From positions 1 to 35,151 of the forward strand of contig CAYSXQ010000008.1 in NCBI GenBank assembly GCA_964435085.1: a DNA stretch of 35,151 nucleotides. The letters are read 5' to 3'. Positions 14,561 through 21,956 of the stretch are shown here, one piece after another; position 1 is the first letter of the stretch, and each line of letters opens with the position of its first letter. The DNA is from UBA917 sp964435085. GTDB taxonomy: Bacteria > Patescibacteriota > Patescibacteriia > Patescibacteriales > Patescibacteriaceae. The translations under genes and the position numbers were made by a program. The notes below the pieces were generated by a model, which was given only the letters and a program-made list of their open reading frames with translations, made no database searches and had not been told where the DNA came from.

Positions 14561-14633
14561 GTAAAAGTAAAATCTAAAAAGTAAAAAGATCGAAAATACT
14601 GTCTTTTTACTTTTTCCTTCTAACTTTTTACTT
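14561..14633. repeat. Family A palindromic repeat, ORF-less copy
   Basis: The left arm matches 27 bases of the inverted repeat at 17347-17378 (AAAAGTAAAATCTAAAAAG and onwards). A centre of about 12 bases starting TCGAAA follows, then a right arm TCTTTTTACTTTTT... nearly identical to 2355-2387. It contains the stop codon and last four codons of the O-antigen ligase gene. It looks like the repeat-bounded unit at 17347-17792 with its gene removed. Confidence 0.8.
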
Positions 14634-16068
14634 TGCTATTTTCTTGCCAGATACTCAAAGCTTGAGCACTAACAATCACCATAATTAACCCGAGTGGATG
14701 ATTAAGGTAAGGCGTAAAGAAATGAATCACCATCAAGGCCACTAGACTAAGAGCTAGCCAAGTCGCTTCTATTTTCTTTGTCTTCAATAAATCTCTAATT
14801 AGCGAAAACAGCCAAGCTAGATAAATCAACATGCCCCAGAGACCTAATTTCAACCACAAATCCAGCCAACCCCATTCAAAGGCATAAGTCTCATAAGTAC
14901 CACTTGGATCTTTTTCCAAGACTCTTGGATCAGCACTTTGATAAGTCACGGTCGCTCCAAAGCCTCGACCGAAGACTGGACTAGTCATAATTTTCTGCGT
15001 GATTACAGGTAGCAGATTCCAGCGTGAGTAGGCTGCAGCCTCAGTCATAATATTAGCTCGATCAAAGAGCGCGCGCCCTCCACCCAGACCAGTCAACACC
15101 AGCATTACCAGCCCAGACGTTGTCAAAGCAGTAATCACAAAAATAGTCAGCTGTCGTCCAATCTGTGACCACTTAGGCAGGGCTAAGCTAGCCATCATCA
15201 GCAAAGCAGCTGCAAGACCTAGCCACAAACTACGTGACAGACTAAAGAACAAAGCAGCAAGCACTAAGGTCGCTTGAGCAATCACAATGAGTGCCTTTTT
15301 GCTTCTGAGCTTCTCTTGCCCAGCAAGCATCTGCAAGCCTACAAAAGCTGGCACCAAGTAGAGCTGCGACTGCAAGAAAATACGCCAAAAGCCATTCGGT
15401 GTCCAAGTTATTTCAGCCAGCCCCGTCCGTCGCAGCCAAGCATAAACCTGCAAAGGCAAAACTCCGAGATCATGACTAAATATATAAGCCAAGATCAAAG
15501 TTTCACTAGCAAGCCACGTGACACCAATCACAAAAGTTTTCAGCAACAAATCTAAATCCGCCTTCGTCTTAAAGCTAGTCCACAGTGGCAAGGCAAGTAG
15601 CAAGAAAATCCAGTTGTTAGCATCAAAAAATAAATTGTCTACTTTATTATTAACTAGACCAATTACCACCGACACCGCACAGGCTAGTAGCAAAGCCAAA
15701 AAATATTTACCCGACCTAGACCACAAAACATTTTTCAAATCTTGCCAATTTTTTTTAAAATCACCAAGAAATTTAATAGCCCAAACCGACATAATAATCG
15801 ACCACAAAGCAATCCTAATCGACAAGTCAAAATTAACCACTGGCAAGCTAAAGAGATAACCCTTAGAGCCGACTAGCAGCTCTAAAAACAATAATAAAAT
15901 TGCTAATCTGAGGTCTATAATCGCAAGCACCAAGGCAAGACCGGCAATAATGACAAAGCCTAGGGTGTTAGCCAAAGGCCAAGTCATAGCAGCAAACGAA
16001 ACTAAATGCAGCACTGCTATCACAGGCAAGAACCACAGCCAATTAATTTTTTTAAATTTTTCTAACAT
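14620..16068 (-). CDS. O-antigen ligase/polymerase family membrane protein
   Basis: 482 aa with about 10-12 hydrophobic segments. Topology and a large loop in the C-terminal half ('GGGRALFDRANIMTEAAAYSRWNLLPVITQKIMTSPVFGRGFG') match the O-antigen ligase (WaaL)/Wzy family; 'SRWNL...I..SPVFGRGFG' is the usual signature. These enzymes polymerise or transfer lipid-linked glycans on the outer face of the membrane. In the same operon are a flippase and two glycosyltransferases, which supports a surface polysaccharide role. Whether it is a polymerase or a ligase cannot be told. The last residues (KVKS) and stop codon are in a family A repeat. Several hydrophobic segments run in alternation with short basic loops. 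Confidence 0.85.
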   Translation of the reverse strand: MLEKFKKINWLWFLPVIAVLHLVSFAAMTWPLANTLGFVIIAGLALVLAIIDLRLAILLLFLELLVGSKGYLFSLPVVNFDLSIRIALWSIIMSVWAIKFLGDFKKNWQDLKNVLWSRSGKYFLALLLACAVSVVIGLVNNKVDNLFFDANNWIFLLLALPLWTSFKTKADLDLLLKTFVIGVTWLASETLILAYIFSHDLGVLPLQVYAWLRRTGLAEITWTPNGFWRIFLQSQLYLVPAFVGLQMLAGQEKLRSKKALIVIAQATLVLAALFFSLSRSLWLGLAAALLMMASLALPKWSQIGRQLTIFVITALTTSGLVMLVLTGLGGGRALFDRANIMTEAAAYSRWNLLPVITQKIMTSPVFGRGFGATVTYQSADPRVLEKDPSGTYETYAFEWGWLDLWLKLGLWGMLIYLAWLFSLIRDLLKTKKIEATWLALSLVALMVIHFFTPYLNHPLGLIMVIVSAQALSIWQENSKVKS

Positions 16069-16092
16069 ATTTTTTTAATTTCCAATTTTAAA

Positions 16093-16200
16093 ACACCACC
16101 GTGTCATCTCGACCCCTGGGAGAGATCGCTTAAACGTTACTATTCGAATAATCATGTTCAAGCGATTTCTCTCTTCGCTACGCTTCTTTCGAAATGACAC
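16093..16200. repeat. Family B palindromic repeat, copy 1
   Basis: An imperfect inverted repeat of about 100 bp: ends TGTCATCTCGA and TCGAAATGACA, inner arms GAGAGATCGCTTAA and a matching right arm, centre ATTCGAAT. Copies at 21049-21156 and 34620-34727 match it, including ACACCACC just outside the left end of this copy and the one at 21049. It fills the ligase-DUF192 junction, and its last base is the first base of the DUF192 stop codon as read on the plus strand. Confidence 0.9.
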
Positions 16201-16640
16201 TAATATCTAAAATCAACCTTGTCGCCCACTTTAATTACAAGCCTCCTCACCGTCCCAGCATTCACCTCCAAAACATAATCCACCACTTCTTTATTTTGAT
16301 AAACAGTCAAATCAGTGTCATTCTCCGGTTGCACGTTTTCATCAATCGCTACCACCTTCCCCTCTCTAATCCCAATCATATCCAAAGGAAATTTCATATC
16401 TCTCATCACAAAAGCGGTTTTACGAGGCTCTGGAAAAACGAATAACATCCCACAATCATCACACAGTTTGTCACGACCAGACAAGCCTCGATAGTGCGCA
16501 AGCTGCGTCCGTGCTAATTCAACTGTGATTTTATTAGCTCCTAACTCTAAGTACTTAATCTCTGGCTCATCTCTTCTAATCGTACAAGCACCTAAAGTCA
16601 AACTAAGACATAGAATAACAATTATTTTATTCCAAGCCAT
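16200..16640 (-). CDS. DUF192 lipoprotein
   Basis: 146 aa. A signal peptide with lipobox LGAC (Cys19) implies a lipid-anchored extracellular protein. The rest is a DUF192 domain: 'LARTQLAHYRGLSGRDKLCDDCGMLFVFPEPRKTAFVMRDMKFPLDMIGI' follows the family pattern (RGLSgR..L....GMLFvF......fwMk.m..pLDiifi), ending 'VLEVNAG' and 'VGDKV'. The molecular role is unknown; it is often seen with envelope genes. Its start overlaps the end of the GT2 gene by 14 bases, so the two are translationally linked. The TAG stop adjoins family B copy 1. Confidence 0.92.
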   Translation of the reverse strand: MAWNKIIVILCLSLTLGACTIRRDEPEIKYLELGANKITVELARTQLAHYRGLSGRDKLCDDCGMLFVFPEPRKTAFVMRDMKFPLDMIGIREGKVVAIDENVQPENDTDLTVYQNKEVVDYVLEVNAGTVRRLVIKVGDKVDFRY

Positions 16641-17340
16641 GCTTTTGTTTAATAATCTTTTCCGCCTCCTTGTATCTCTGCACTTGCTTCATCTGGGGCA
16701 ATAATTTATAAACAAAGCTCGGTAGCCAAGTACTAATCGAGCCACCAGTAGCGACATCAAAGACCACCTGATCAACAAAGACTCCCTCATGACCATGAGC
16801 AAGCATAGTTAGCCACAAATCCCAATCCTGAAAACGCTTCAGCTTATTATCAAAGCCAGCGAAAGCCTCAGCTCTAATCAAGGCCGTCGTATGAATAAAA
16901 GGCGCCGTCCGTAATTTCTGAGCACTAAATTCCCCCAGTCTAAATTTCTTCCAGCCATATCTAAAGGATCCATAAGCATAAGCCTTGTCAGGGTTAGCAA
17001 GAAGCGTATTTAACAAAGTCTCTAGCATATCAGACTTCATGACAATATCAGCATCACAAAAGAGTAGATACTCACCATGAGCCAAAGTGCGCCCTGCATT
17101 ACGAGCCGGATTAGATCCTTGATTCTCTTGCCGGATCATCTGCAATTTACCAAGCAACTTACTCTTAAAACTTTCTACCACACTAGCAACATCTTCAATA
17201 CCAGTCCTGAGCCCAGCCGAAGGAGATCCGTCATCTACCACAATCACTTCATAATCCTGATAACTTTGTGCGACAATACTAGCGAGACATTTTCTCAACT
17301 TCGCTGCTTGGTTATAAACTGGAATAATTATGCTGATCAT
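16627..17340 (-). CDS. Family 2 glycosyltransferase
   Basis: 237 aa. It opens with the GT-A signature 'MISIIIPVYNQAAKLRKCLASIVAQ', then 'EVIVVDDGS', 'NPARNAGRTLAHGEYLLFCDAD' (the DxD-type metal/nucleotide site is DAD) and 'RFQDWDLWLTM' as the acceptor-side acid region. It transfers a sugar from a nucleotide donor, most likely to a lipid-linked glycan, on the inner face of the membrane. Sugar specificity cannot be read. It overlaps DUF192 by 14 bases at its end. Its start is six bases from the edge of the repeat-bounded four-helix-bundle unit. Confidence 0.93.
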   Translation of the reverse strand: MISIIIPVYNQAAKLRKCLASIVAQSYQDYEVIVVDDGSPSAGLRTGIEDVASVVESFKSKLLGKLQMIRQENQGSNPARNAGRTLAHGEYLLFCDADIVMKSDMLETLLNTLLANPDKAYAYGSFRYGWKKFRLGEFSAQKLRTAPFIHTTALIRAEAFAGFDNKLKRFQDWDLWLTMLAHGHEGVFVDQVVFDVATGGSISTWLPSFVYKLLPQMKQVQRYKEAEKIIKQKHGLE

Positions 17341-17346
17341 AAAATA

Positions 17347-17378
17347 AAGTAAAAAGTAAAATCTAAAAAGTAAAAAGA
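17347..17378. repeat. Family A inverted repeat, left arm
   Basis: A 32-base arm made of AAGTAAAA-type words, perfectly inverted at 17761-17792. The stop codon of the four-helix-bundle gene (17380-17382) begins two bases inside it. Confidence 0.9.
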
Positions 17379-17379
17379 A

Positions 17380-17745
17380 TTATTTTTTGATATTTTTTAG
17401 GGTTACTAAACTTGCTCCTAATATCCTACCTATCTCAGTTGATTCTTTGATTAAATTATTAATATAATTTTTTAAACTAACATCGGATCGCTTCTTTAGT
17501 ATTATCGCTAGCCAATATCTAGTCTCATTACAACTTTTCAAAGCAATATGATAATAATTTATAAAATCTTTCCTACTACTGCCAGCCTGCGCCTCAACTA
17601 CATTCGCTCCTACAGAAGTAGCGGCTCTCAGTAACTGCTTACCTAAAGTCTGATAAATATAATTATGAGGCAATTTTTCCAACAAATCTACAACAGCAAC
17701 ACTAAACTCATAACACCTATACTTAACATGATTATTAACCTCCAT
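17380..17745 (-). CDS. Four-helix-bundle protein (23S rRNA intervening-sequence family)
   Basis: 121 aa, the normal length. The family core is plain: 'LGKQLLRAATSVGANVVEAQAGSSRKDFINYYHIALKSCNETRYWL', with the conserved R-A-x-S-V-x-x-N-x-x-E and the E-T-x-Y/W-L region. Relatives are encoded in intervening sequences inserted in 23S rRNA genes, and the Avd proteins of diversity-generating retroelements share the fold; they form pentamers that bind nucleic acid. No 23S gene or reverse transcriptase is nearby. Here the gene is boxed in by perfect 32-bp inverted repeats inside a glycan operon, in the same direction. There is no Shine-Dalgarno site before ATG. Function unknown; a nucleic-acid-binding role in spreading the repeat is my speculation. 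Confidence 0.93.
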   Translation of the reverse strand: MEVNNHVKYRCYEFSVAVVDLLEKLPHNYIYQTLGKQLLRAATSVGANVVEAQAGSSRKDFINYYHIALKSCNETRYWLAIILKKRSDVSLKNYINNLIKESTEIGRILGASLVTLKNIKK

Positions 17746-17760
17746 ACATAATCATTCGAA

Positions 17761-17792
17761 TCTTTTTACTTTTTAGATTTTACTTTTTACTT
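17761..17792. repeat. Family A inverted repeat, right arm
   Basis: The exact reverse complement of 17347-17378. Inside it, toward the gene, comes ATTCGAATGATTATG (minus strand) and then the start codon. Confidence 0.9.
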
Positions 17793-17797
17793 ATCTA

Positions 17798-18877
17798 TTA
17801 TTTAGTGATACTATCAAAAATCTTCCCCGCCTGCCCCTCCCAATTAAACTCACTCTGCGCCCGTCTCCTACCATTATCACCCAGCCTTATCCGCAATCCT
17901 TCATAATTTCTCAATTTAATAATCGCTGCTTTTAGTTCATTGATGTCTCCCGGCTTAACTAACAAACCAGTTTCCTTATCAATGACCGCGTCAGCCACAC
18001 CACCACCCCGCGCCGCAATCACCGGCTTACCAGCTAGTCCCGCTTCTAGATAAACAATGCCGAAGCCTTCATAATCACCCGCCTCATCACGACTCGTCAT
18101 CACAAAGATATCCGCGACTTGGAACCAATGTGCCTTCTCCTCATCATCGACATCGAGGAGCAATCTGACCTGATCTTGCAAGCCAAGCTCACTAATTAAT
18201 TCTTTGATGCTTGCCTCCTCCGGCCCCGAACCAATAATGACATAAACCAAGCTCTTGTCGGTGCAAGCTGCTAAGGCCTCAAGTACAAAATCCACACCCT
18301 TACGTCGCACTAGACGCCCTACAGTCAGCAGCACAGCCTTGCCACGCAAATCATAGCGCTGTTTCAAATCACGAATTACCACCTCATCATAGACGCGTGG
18401 CTTCGTATCAATCCCCGGATTAACCACCGCTACTTTATTAATTTTCAGCGGCAAGACCAAGCCTCGAGCCTCAGCCGCCGTTCGTGAATTAGCACAAATA
18501 ATTTTGTCAGCCCGATTCAAAATCTGTCGAGCTAACCACTTCTTCGACGGTGTTCTATAAGTCATCGACAAGTCAAGACCATGCAAGAAAACACAATATT
18601 TAAAATTCATCACCCAAGACAAGAGCCAGACAGCTGTCCCCACGGGCAAGATCTGCCCCACCATGACATAATCAATCTTTTGCGCTTTGATCTCTCGAGC
18701 AATCCAATAGAGACTAGGCAACCACTTCAAAAATGGCAAGCGTTTATCAATTAATTTACCCCCAGCGTTAGTCAGCACCTCGATATGCTCGTGCCAATGC
18801 TTTACTAAGTTGCCATAGTAATGAGCCACGCCACCGCGATAGGGAGAATATTCAGTTGTCACTAGTAAATATTTCAT
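17798..18877 (-). CDS. Family 4 glycosyltransferase
   Basis: 359 aa, GT-B fold. N-terminal acceptor domain with the glycine loop 'PYRGGVAHYYGNLVKHW'. C-terminal donor domain starts 'VLLTVGRLVRRKGVDFVLEAL' and includes 'YVIIGSGPEE', the EX7E motif in 'EGFGIVYLEAGLAGKPVIAARGGGVAD' and 'ETGLLVKPGD'. It transfers a sugar from a nucleotide donor in surface glycan synthesis, on the inner face of the membrane. It lies between the GIY-YIG gene and the four-helix-bundle unit, with a family C repeat on its upstream side and the family A unit 5 bases past its stop codon. Confidence 0.95.
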   Translation of the reverse strand: MKYLLVTTEYSPYRGGVAHYYGNLVKHWHEHIEVLTNAGGKLIDKRLPFLKWLPSLYWIAREIKAQKIDYVMVGQILPVGTAVWLLSWVMNFKYCVFLHGLDLSMTYRTPSKKWLARQILNRADKIICANSRTAAEARGLVLPLKINKVAVVNPGIDTKPRVYDEVVIRDLKQRYDLRGKAVLLTVGRLVRRKGVDFVLEALAACTDKSLVYVIIGSGPEEASIKELISELGLQDQVRLLLDVDDEEKAHWFQVADIFVMTSRDEAGDYEGFGIVYLEAGLAGKPVIAARGGGVADAVIDKETGLLVKPGDINELKAAIIKLRNYEGLRIRLGDNGRRRAQSEFNWEGQAGKIFDSITK

Positions 18878-18904
18878 TTCCGTAATTTAAACACTTCTAC
18901 TTTT

Positions 18905-18980
18905 CCGTCATCCCAGCGGAGGCTGGGATCTCGTAGTTTAAGCTCCGTACACGAGATTCCTGCCTCCGCAGGAATGACGA
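18905..18980. repeat. Family C palindromic repeat, full copy
   Basis: Outer arms CGTCATCCC and GGAATGACG pair. Each side also has its own hairpin (CCCAGC/GCTGGG and CCTGC/GCAGG), and CTCGTA pairs imperfectly with TACACGAG near the centre. The whole can fold as a multi-branched structure. It lies between the GT4 start codon and the GIY-YIG stop codon. Confidence 0.88.
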
Positions 18981-18994
18981 GGTAGAGTATTTAG

Positions 18995-19300
18995 CTAAGA
19001 GCTAAGATTCAAAACATCATTATACAAATCTCTCCACTCAGGATTGTCTTTTTCAATCAACTTTATTTTCCAATCTCTCTTCCAAGCCTTCATCTGCTTC
19101 TCTCTACTGATCGCTACAACCATACTATGTATTATTTCATAATACACCAATTTGTCTACATTATACCTTTCAGTAAAACCTTCAATTTTCTTACTTTTAT
19201 GCTGTGCAATTCTACTAAGTAAATTACTAGTAACGCCTATATACAAAACACCGTTCTTTCTATTACTCAAAATATAGACGTAAGCAATATACTCACGCAT
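18995..19300 (-). CDS. Small GIY-YIG endonuclease-domain protein
   Basis: 101 aa, a single GIY-YIG domain of the UPF0213/YhbQ-like group. The signature is 'YVYILSNRKNGVLYIGVT' (first strand plus YIG at 20-22), with Arg30 in 'LLSRIAQHK', His34 and the catalytic-type Glu67 in 'SREKQMKAWKR'. Such stand-alone proteins are DNA nucleases or former homing-type enzymes, with no settled cell role. It starts five bases after the flippase stop codon, and a family C repeat lies 14 bases past its own stop. It thus resembles the other two small genes in the window that are placed beside palindromic repeats. Confidence 0.93.
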   Translation of the reverse strand: MREYIAYVYILSNRKNGVLYIGVTSNLLSRIAQHKSKKIEGFTERYNVDKLVYYEIIHSMVVAISREKQMKAWKRDWKIKLIEKDNPEWRDLYNDVLNLSS

Positions 19301-19305
19301 AATAT

Positions 19306-20742
19306 TTATTTTTTAAAAGACTTCATCACACTAAATACATCTTCTTTCTTAATCCCACCAAGCACCAAGAGACAAGCAAAATATACCAGCATCGCAATCA
19401 CCACCACTACAAAGATATTCAGCCACTGGCTAAGCCAATAAATCGACACACCCATCAAGACGCTCGCCAGCAAAGTTTTCATAAAGGTCACATAAATCAT
19501 CTTCATCGAAGTCGCTATCACTCGCAAAGCTCGCAGCCAATTCAAAGTAAAGAGCAAAGCAGTGCTCAACACCGCCGTCGCAATCGCACCCATCACGCCG
19601 TAGAGCGGAATCAAAATAATATTCAAAAGCACACTGGCAAGCGCCGTAATAATCATATGCCTAGTGTTAGCCTTCTGCTCATCACAAGCGTTAAGTAGTG
19701 AGCCGACCGGATAATTAATAAACATAAAAAATATCGTCAGCGCGCTCACTTGCAAAGGCAAAACAGCCGCTTCAAAACCAGCTGCAAAGATATTTACCAC
19801 CGTCGCTGCAATCGCCGCTACACCGATAGCAAGCGGCGTCGCAATGATCAAAGAATACTTCATCGCTCGCTCAAAGGTCACTACCATCTGCGCGCGATTC
19901 TCCTGCCAGTAATGCGACAGTGCCGGATAAAGCGAAGCAATGAAGGCAATCGGCAAGAATTGAAAAGCTGTCACCGCTCGAAAAGGCACCTGATAAATCC
20001 CCACCGCCGTGTCCCCTGCAAGCTGATAGAGCAAGACGCTATCGAGATAATTATAAACTCGCTGCGCAATCGCATAGAGCCCAAAAGGCAGAGCGAGCAG
20101 TAAGAGACTCTTGATATACCCCAGATCCCAAGTCGGTCGCAGTGACAAAGACCAGCGACGCTTAATCACCATCATCGCATAGACCACAGCAAAGACACTC
20201 GAAGCCACCTGCGCCCACATCAGTGGCGCAAGACCCCAGTCAAATTTAAAGACAACCAAAGAAACAATCAAAGTCACCGCCTGCGACAAGACAGCATTAA
20301 TACTTTCAAATTTCAAATTATGAAAAGCCCGACTAAAGGCAAAGAGCAAAGTCGTAAAACTATCAGCCAGCATCGACAAGACCGCCACCCAGATCAAAGT
20401 CATGACTAATGGATCATAATGAGCAAGACCCGTCACTAGCATCAACAAAAAGATTGTCCCAGCTGACAGTAATAATTTAGCCCCCAGAGCCGCTCCCAAA
20501 TATTTATTAGCTTGCGCCTTGTCCTTTGCCACCTCACGAGTCAGTAGATTAGTCAGCCCCAAGTCGAGGGCAATCGAAAAGATGGTCGTAAAAGACAAAG
20601 CAAAATAGTACTTACCAAGGTCTGCCGGCCCCAAGACCCGAGCATAAATCGTAAAATAAGCCAAAGAAATCAGCTTCTGTCCAATCAAAGCCAAGGTAAA
20701 ATAAGAGGTATTGCGAGCTAAATTGCCGATTTTATCAGCCAT
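19306..20742 (-). CDS. Polysaccharide flippase (Wzx/MOP superfamily)
   Basis: 478 aa with about 14 hydrophobic segments along the whole length. It starts 'NLARNTSYFTLALIGQKLISLAYFTIYARVLGPADLGKYYFAL', the usual opening of RfbX/Wzx-type oligosaccharide flippases, and has 'LTNLLTREVAKDKAQANKYLG' and 'FLPIAFIASLYPALSHYW' blocks of the family. It moves lipid-linked oligosaccharide to the outer face of the membrane, where the O-antigen ligase/polymerase encoded in the same block would act. An internal promoter with an extended TATAAT lies just upstream. The basic C-terminus ends in KSFKK. Confidence 0.93.
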   Translation of the reverse strand: MADKIGNLARNTSYFTLALIGQKLISLAYFTIYARVLGPADLGKYYFALSFTTIFSIALDLGLTNLLTREVAKDKAQANKYLGAALGAKLLLSAGTIFLLMLVTGLAHYDPLVMTLIWVAVLSMLADSFTTLLFAFSRAFHNLKFESINAVLSQAVTLIVSLVVFKFDWGLAPLMWAQVASSVFAVVYAMMVIKRRWSLSLRPTWDLGYIKSLLLLALPFGLYAIAQRVYNYLDSVLLYQLAGDTAVGIYQVPFRAVTAFQFLPIAFIASLYPALSHYWQENRAQMVVTFERAMKYSLIIATPLAIGVAAIAATVVNIFAAGFEAAVLPLQVSALTIFFMFINYPVGSLLNACDEQKANTRHMIITALASVLLNIILIPLYGVMGAIATAVLSTALLFTLNWLRALRVIATSMKMIYVTFMKTLLASVLMGVSIYWLSQWLNIFVVVVIAMLVYFACLLVLGGIKKEDVFSVMKSFKK

Positions 20743-20765
20743 AAAGAGTAATTAAACTTAGCTAA

Positions 20766-20793
20766 ATTATAGCAATAATTAGCGAAAAAACAA
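20766..20793 (-). promoter_or_regulatory. Promoter upstream of the flippase gene
   Basis: On the minus strand, TTGTTT (20788-20793), 16-base spacer ending TGC, TATAAT (20766-20771). The predicted start near 20759 leaves a leader of about 17 bases. Confidence 0.65.
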
Positions 20794-20794
20794 G

Positions 20795-21040
20795 CTATAG
20801 CACCTCGTCAATACCATGAGCCAAAGACCAGTCCTTGTCTGTTACTTTATTACCAGCATCATGAGTAGTTGTCACAAACGACACTTTATTATAATTAATA
20901 GTGCAGACTGGGTGATGATCAGAGTTATCAATCACTACCGCTACCCTATCCAAAAAAGCCCAAGCCTCTTTAAAGTCCGCAAAGACAAAGGTCTTCGTCA
21001 AAGTATCATTAACTTCTAACCAATCTTTTTCATTTTCCAT
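20795..21040 (-). CDS. Pterin-4a-carbinolamine dehydratase-like protein
   Basis: 81 aa, slightly shorter than the usual 95-105. The family motif is present: 'DNSDHHPVCTINYNKVSFVTTTHDAGNKVTDKD', with the active-site His42-His43, His60 and Asp70. The enzyme dehydrates 4a-hydroxytetrahydrobiopterin in pterin recycling; a related fold serves as a transcription cofactor (DCoH). No aromatic amino acid hydroxylase or pterin gene is nearby, and it lies between DUF2207 and the flippase, so the biological substrate is open. Family B copy 2 begins nine bases upstream of its start. Confidence 0.88.
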   Translation of the reverse strand: MENEKDWLEVNDTLTKTFVFADFKEAWAFLDRVAVVIDNSDHHPVCTINYNKVSFVTTTHDAGNKVTDKDWSLAHGIDEVL

Positions 21041-21048
21041 ATTTTTTC

Positions 21049-21156
21049 ACACCACCATGTCATCTCGACCTTTGGGAGAGATCGCTTAAACATTACTATT
21101 CGAATCATGACGCTTAAGCGATTTCTCTCTTCGCTACGCTTCTTTCGAAATGACAC
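21049..21156. repeat. Family B palindromic repeat, copy 2
   Basis: Same layout as copy 1, beginning ACACCACC then TGTCATCTCGACC and ending CGAAATGACAC. The centre is ACT-ATTCGAAT-CATG. It fills the DUF2207-dehydratase junction and ends nine bases from the DUF2207 stop codon. Confidence 0.92.
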
Positions 21157-21164
21157 ATGATTGA

Positions 21165-21950
21165 TTATTTATTAAATTTCAATTTACTAATTATCAACTT
21201 CCTCCACCTAAGTACTGCGCCAATAACTAATCCAAGCAACAACAAAACTAAATAATTTTCTCTAATCCAATCCCAAACTCCCGGCCGATCCAGCACCCCC
21301 TTTGGCAAAGACAGCTTAATAGCTAGTCCCTCCGTCGCCTGTAAATTCTTCTGAGCAAAGGCAATTCCCGTCACAAGTCCGGCATCATTTTTAACAAGCG
21401 ACAAATTAGCACAGGCCACTGTCTTCTCTGCAAGTCCAACTGTGCACGACGCTATCACCTGCTCAGCGGGTAGAGCTCTCGGCAAATCAATCTCCGCTCG
21501 AGCTAGTTTGATACTCACCGGCCAGCCATTACCCGTCACCTGCCACGACAATTCATCACGATCAGAGCTATAAGCAAAGGCCTTGCTCACCGAGTAATTA
21601 ATACCATAAAACTGCAAGCCAGTCAGAGCCTTACCCTCCTCACCAATCTTAATTAGCAGCTTATCACCGACACGACTAGTCACAAATTTATATTCCGGAA
21701 CTTCAATTTCCTCTAGTCGCAGATTGTATTTATAAAAGCCATCTTGGTATTTGATTGGTAGATAGCGATAAATACCATACCTTGTCTCAGCTCCAAAGTC
21801 ATAGCTAATCTTCTCAGCTACATGCAGACGAGCTTCAGCATCAATCTTCATAAAGACCACAAACTCCTTAATCTCTTCCGCTCGCGCTGGTCCAGCTACA
21901 AGTAAACACAATAGCCCTAAGACAATACTTTTTTTCATCAGTCTAAACAT
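21165..21950 (-). CDS. DUF2207 membrane protein, short form
   Basis: 261 aa. Signal peptide (to about residue 24, ending ARA), then a DUF2207 extracellular domain: 'DAEARLHVAEKISYDFGAETRYGIYRYLPIKY' is the family start (V-x-E-x-I-x-Y-x-F...GIYR-x-I/L-P). One membrane helix follows (about 231-248) and a short basic tail ends the protein. Known DUF2207 proteins usually continue for 250 or more residues after this helix, so this is a short form. Family B copy 2 lies nine bases past the stop codon, which makes truncation by repeat insertion possible. The gene begins the polysaccharide block and has a leaderless promoter. Function unknown. Confidence 0.8.
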   Translation of the reverse strand: MFRLMKKSIVLGLLCLLVAGPARAEEIKEFVVFMKIDAEARLHVAEKISYDFGAETRYGIYRYLPIKYQDGFYKYNLRLEEIEVPEYKFVTSRVGDKLLIKIGEEGKALTGLQFYGINYSVSKAFAYSSDRDELSWQVTGNGWPVSIKLARAEIDLPRALPAEQVIASCTVGLAEKTVACANLSLVKNDAGLVTGIAFAQKNLQATEGLAIKLSLPKGVLDRPGVWDWIRENYLVLLLLGLVIGAVLRWRKLIISKLKFNK

Positions 21951-21956
21951 ACTCTA

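Larger units (their letters stand above)
17347..17792. mobile_element. Candidate miniature gene unit with perfect 32-bp terminal inverted repeats
   Basis: Positions 17347-17378 are exactly the reverse complement of 17761-17792 (32 of 32). Between them is only the four-helix-bundle gene. The unit lies in an otherwise tight junction: the GT4 stop codon is five bases beyond one end and the GT2 start codon six bases beyond the other. I see no target duplication. The arms recur without the gene at 2325-2387 and 14561-14633. No transposase is encoded, so mobility is inferred. Confidence 0.7.

Noticed and set aside
17341..17798. Target-site duplication around the four-helix-bundle unit
   Set aside because: The flanks (ending AAAATA on the left, starting ATCTATT on the right) do not match beyond chance.
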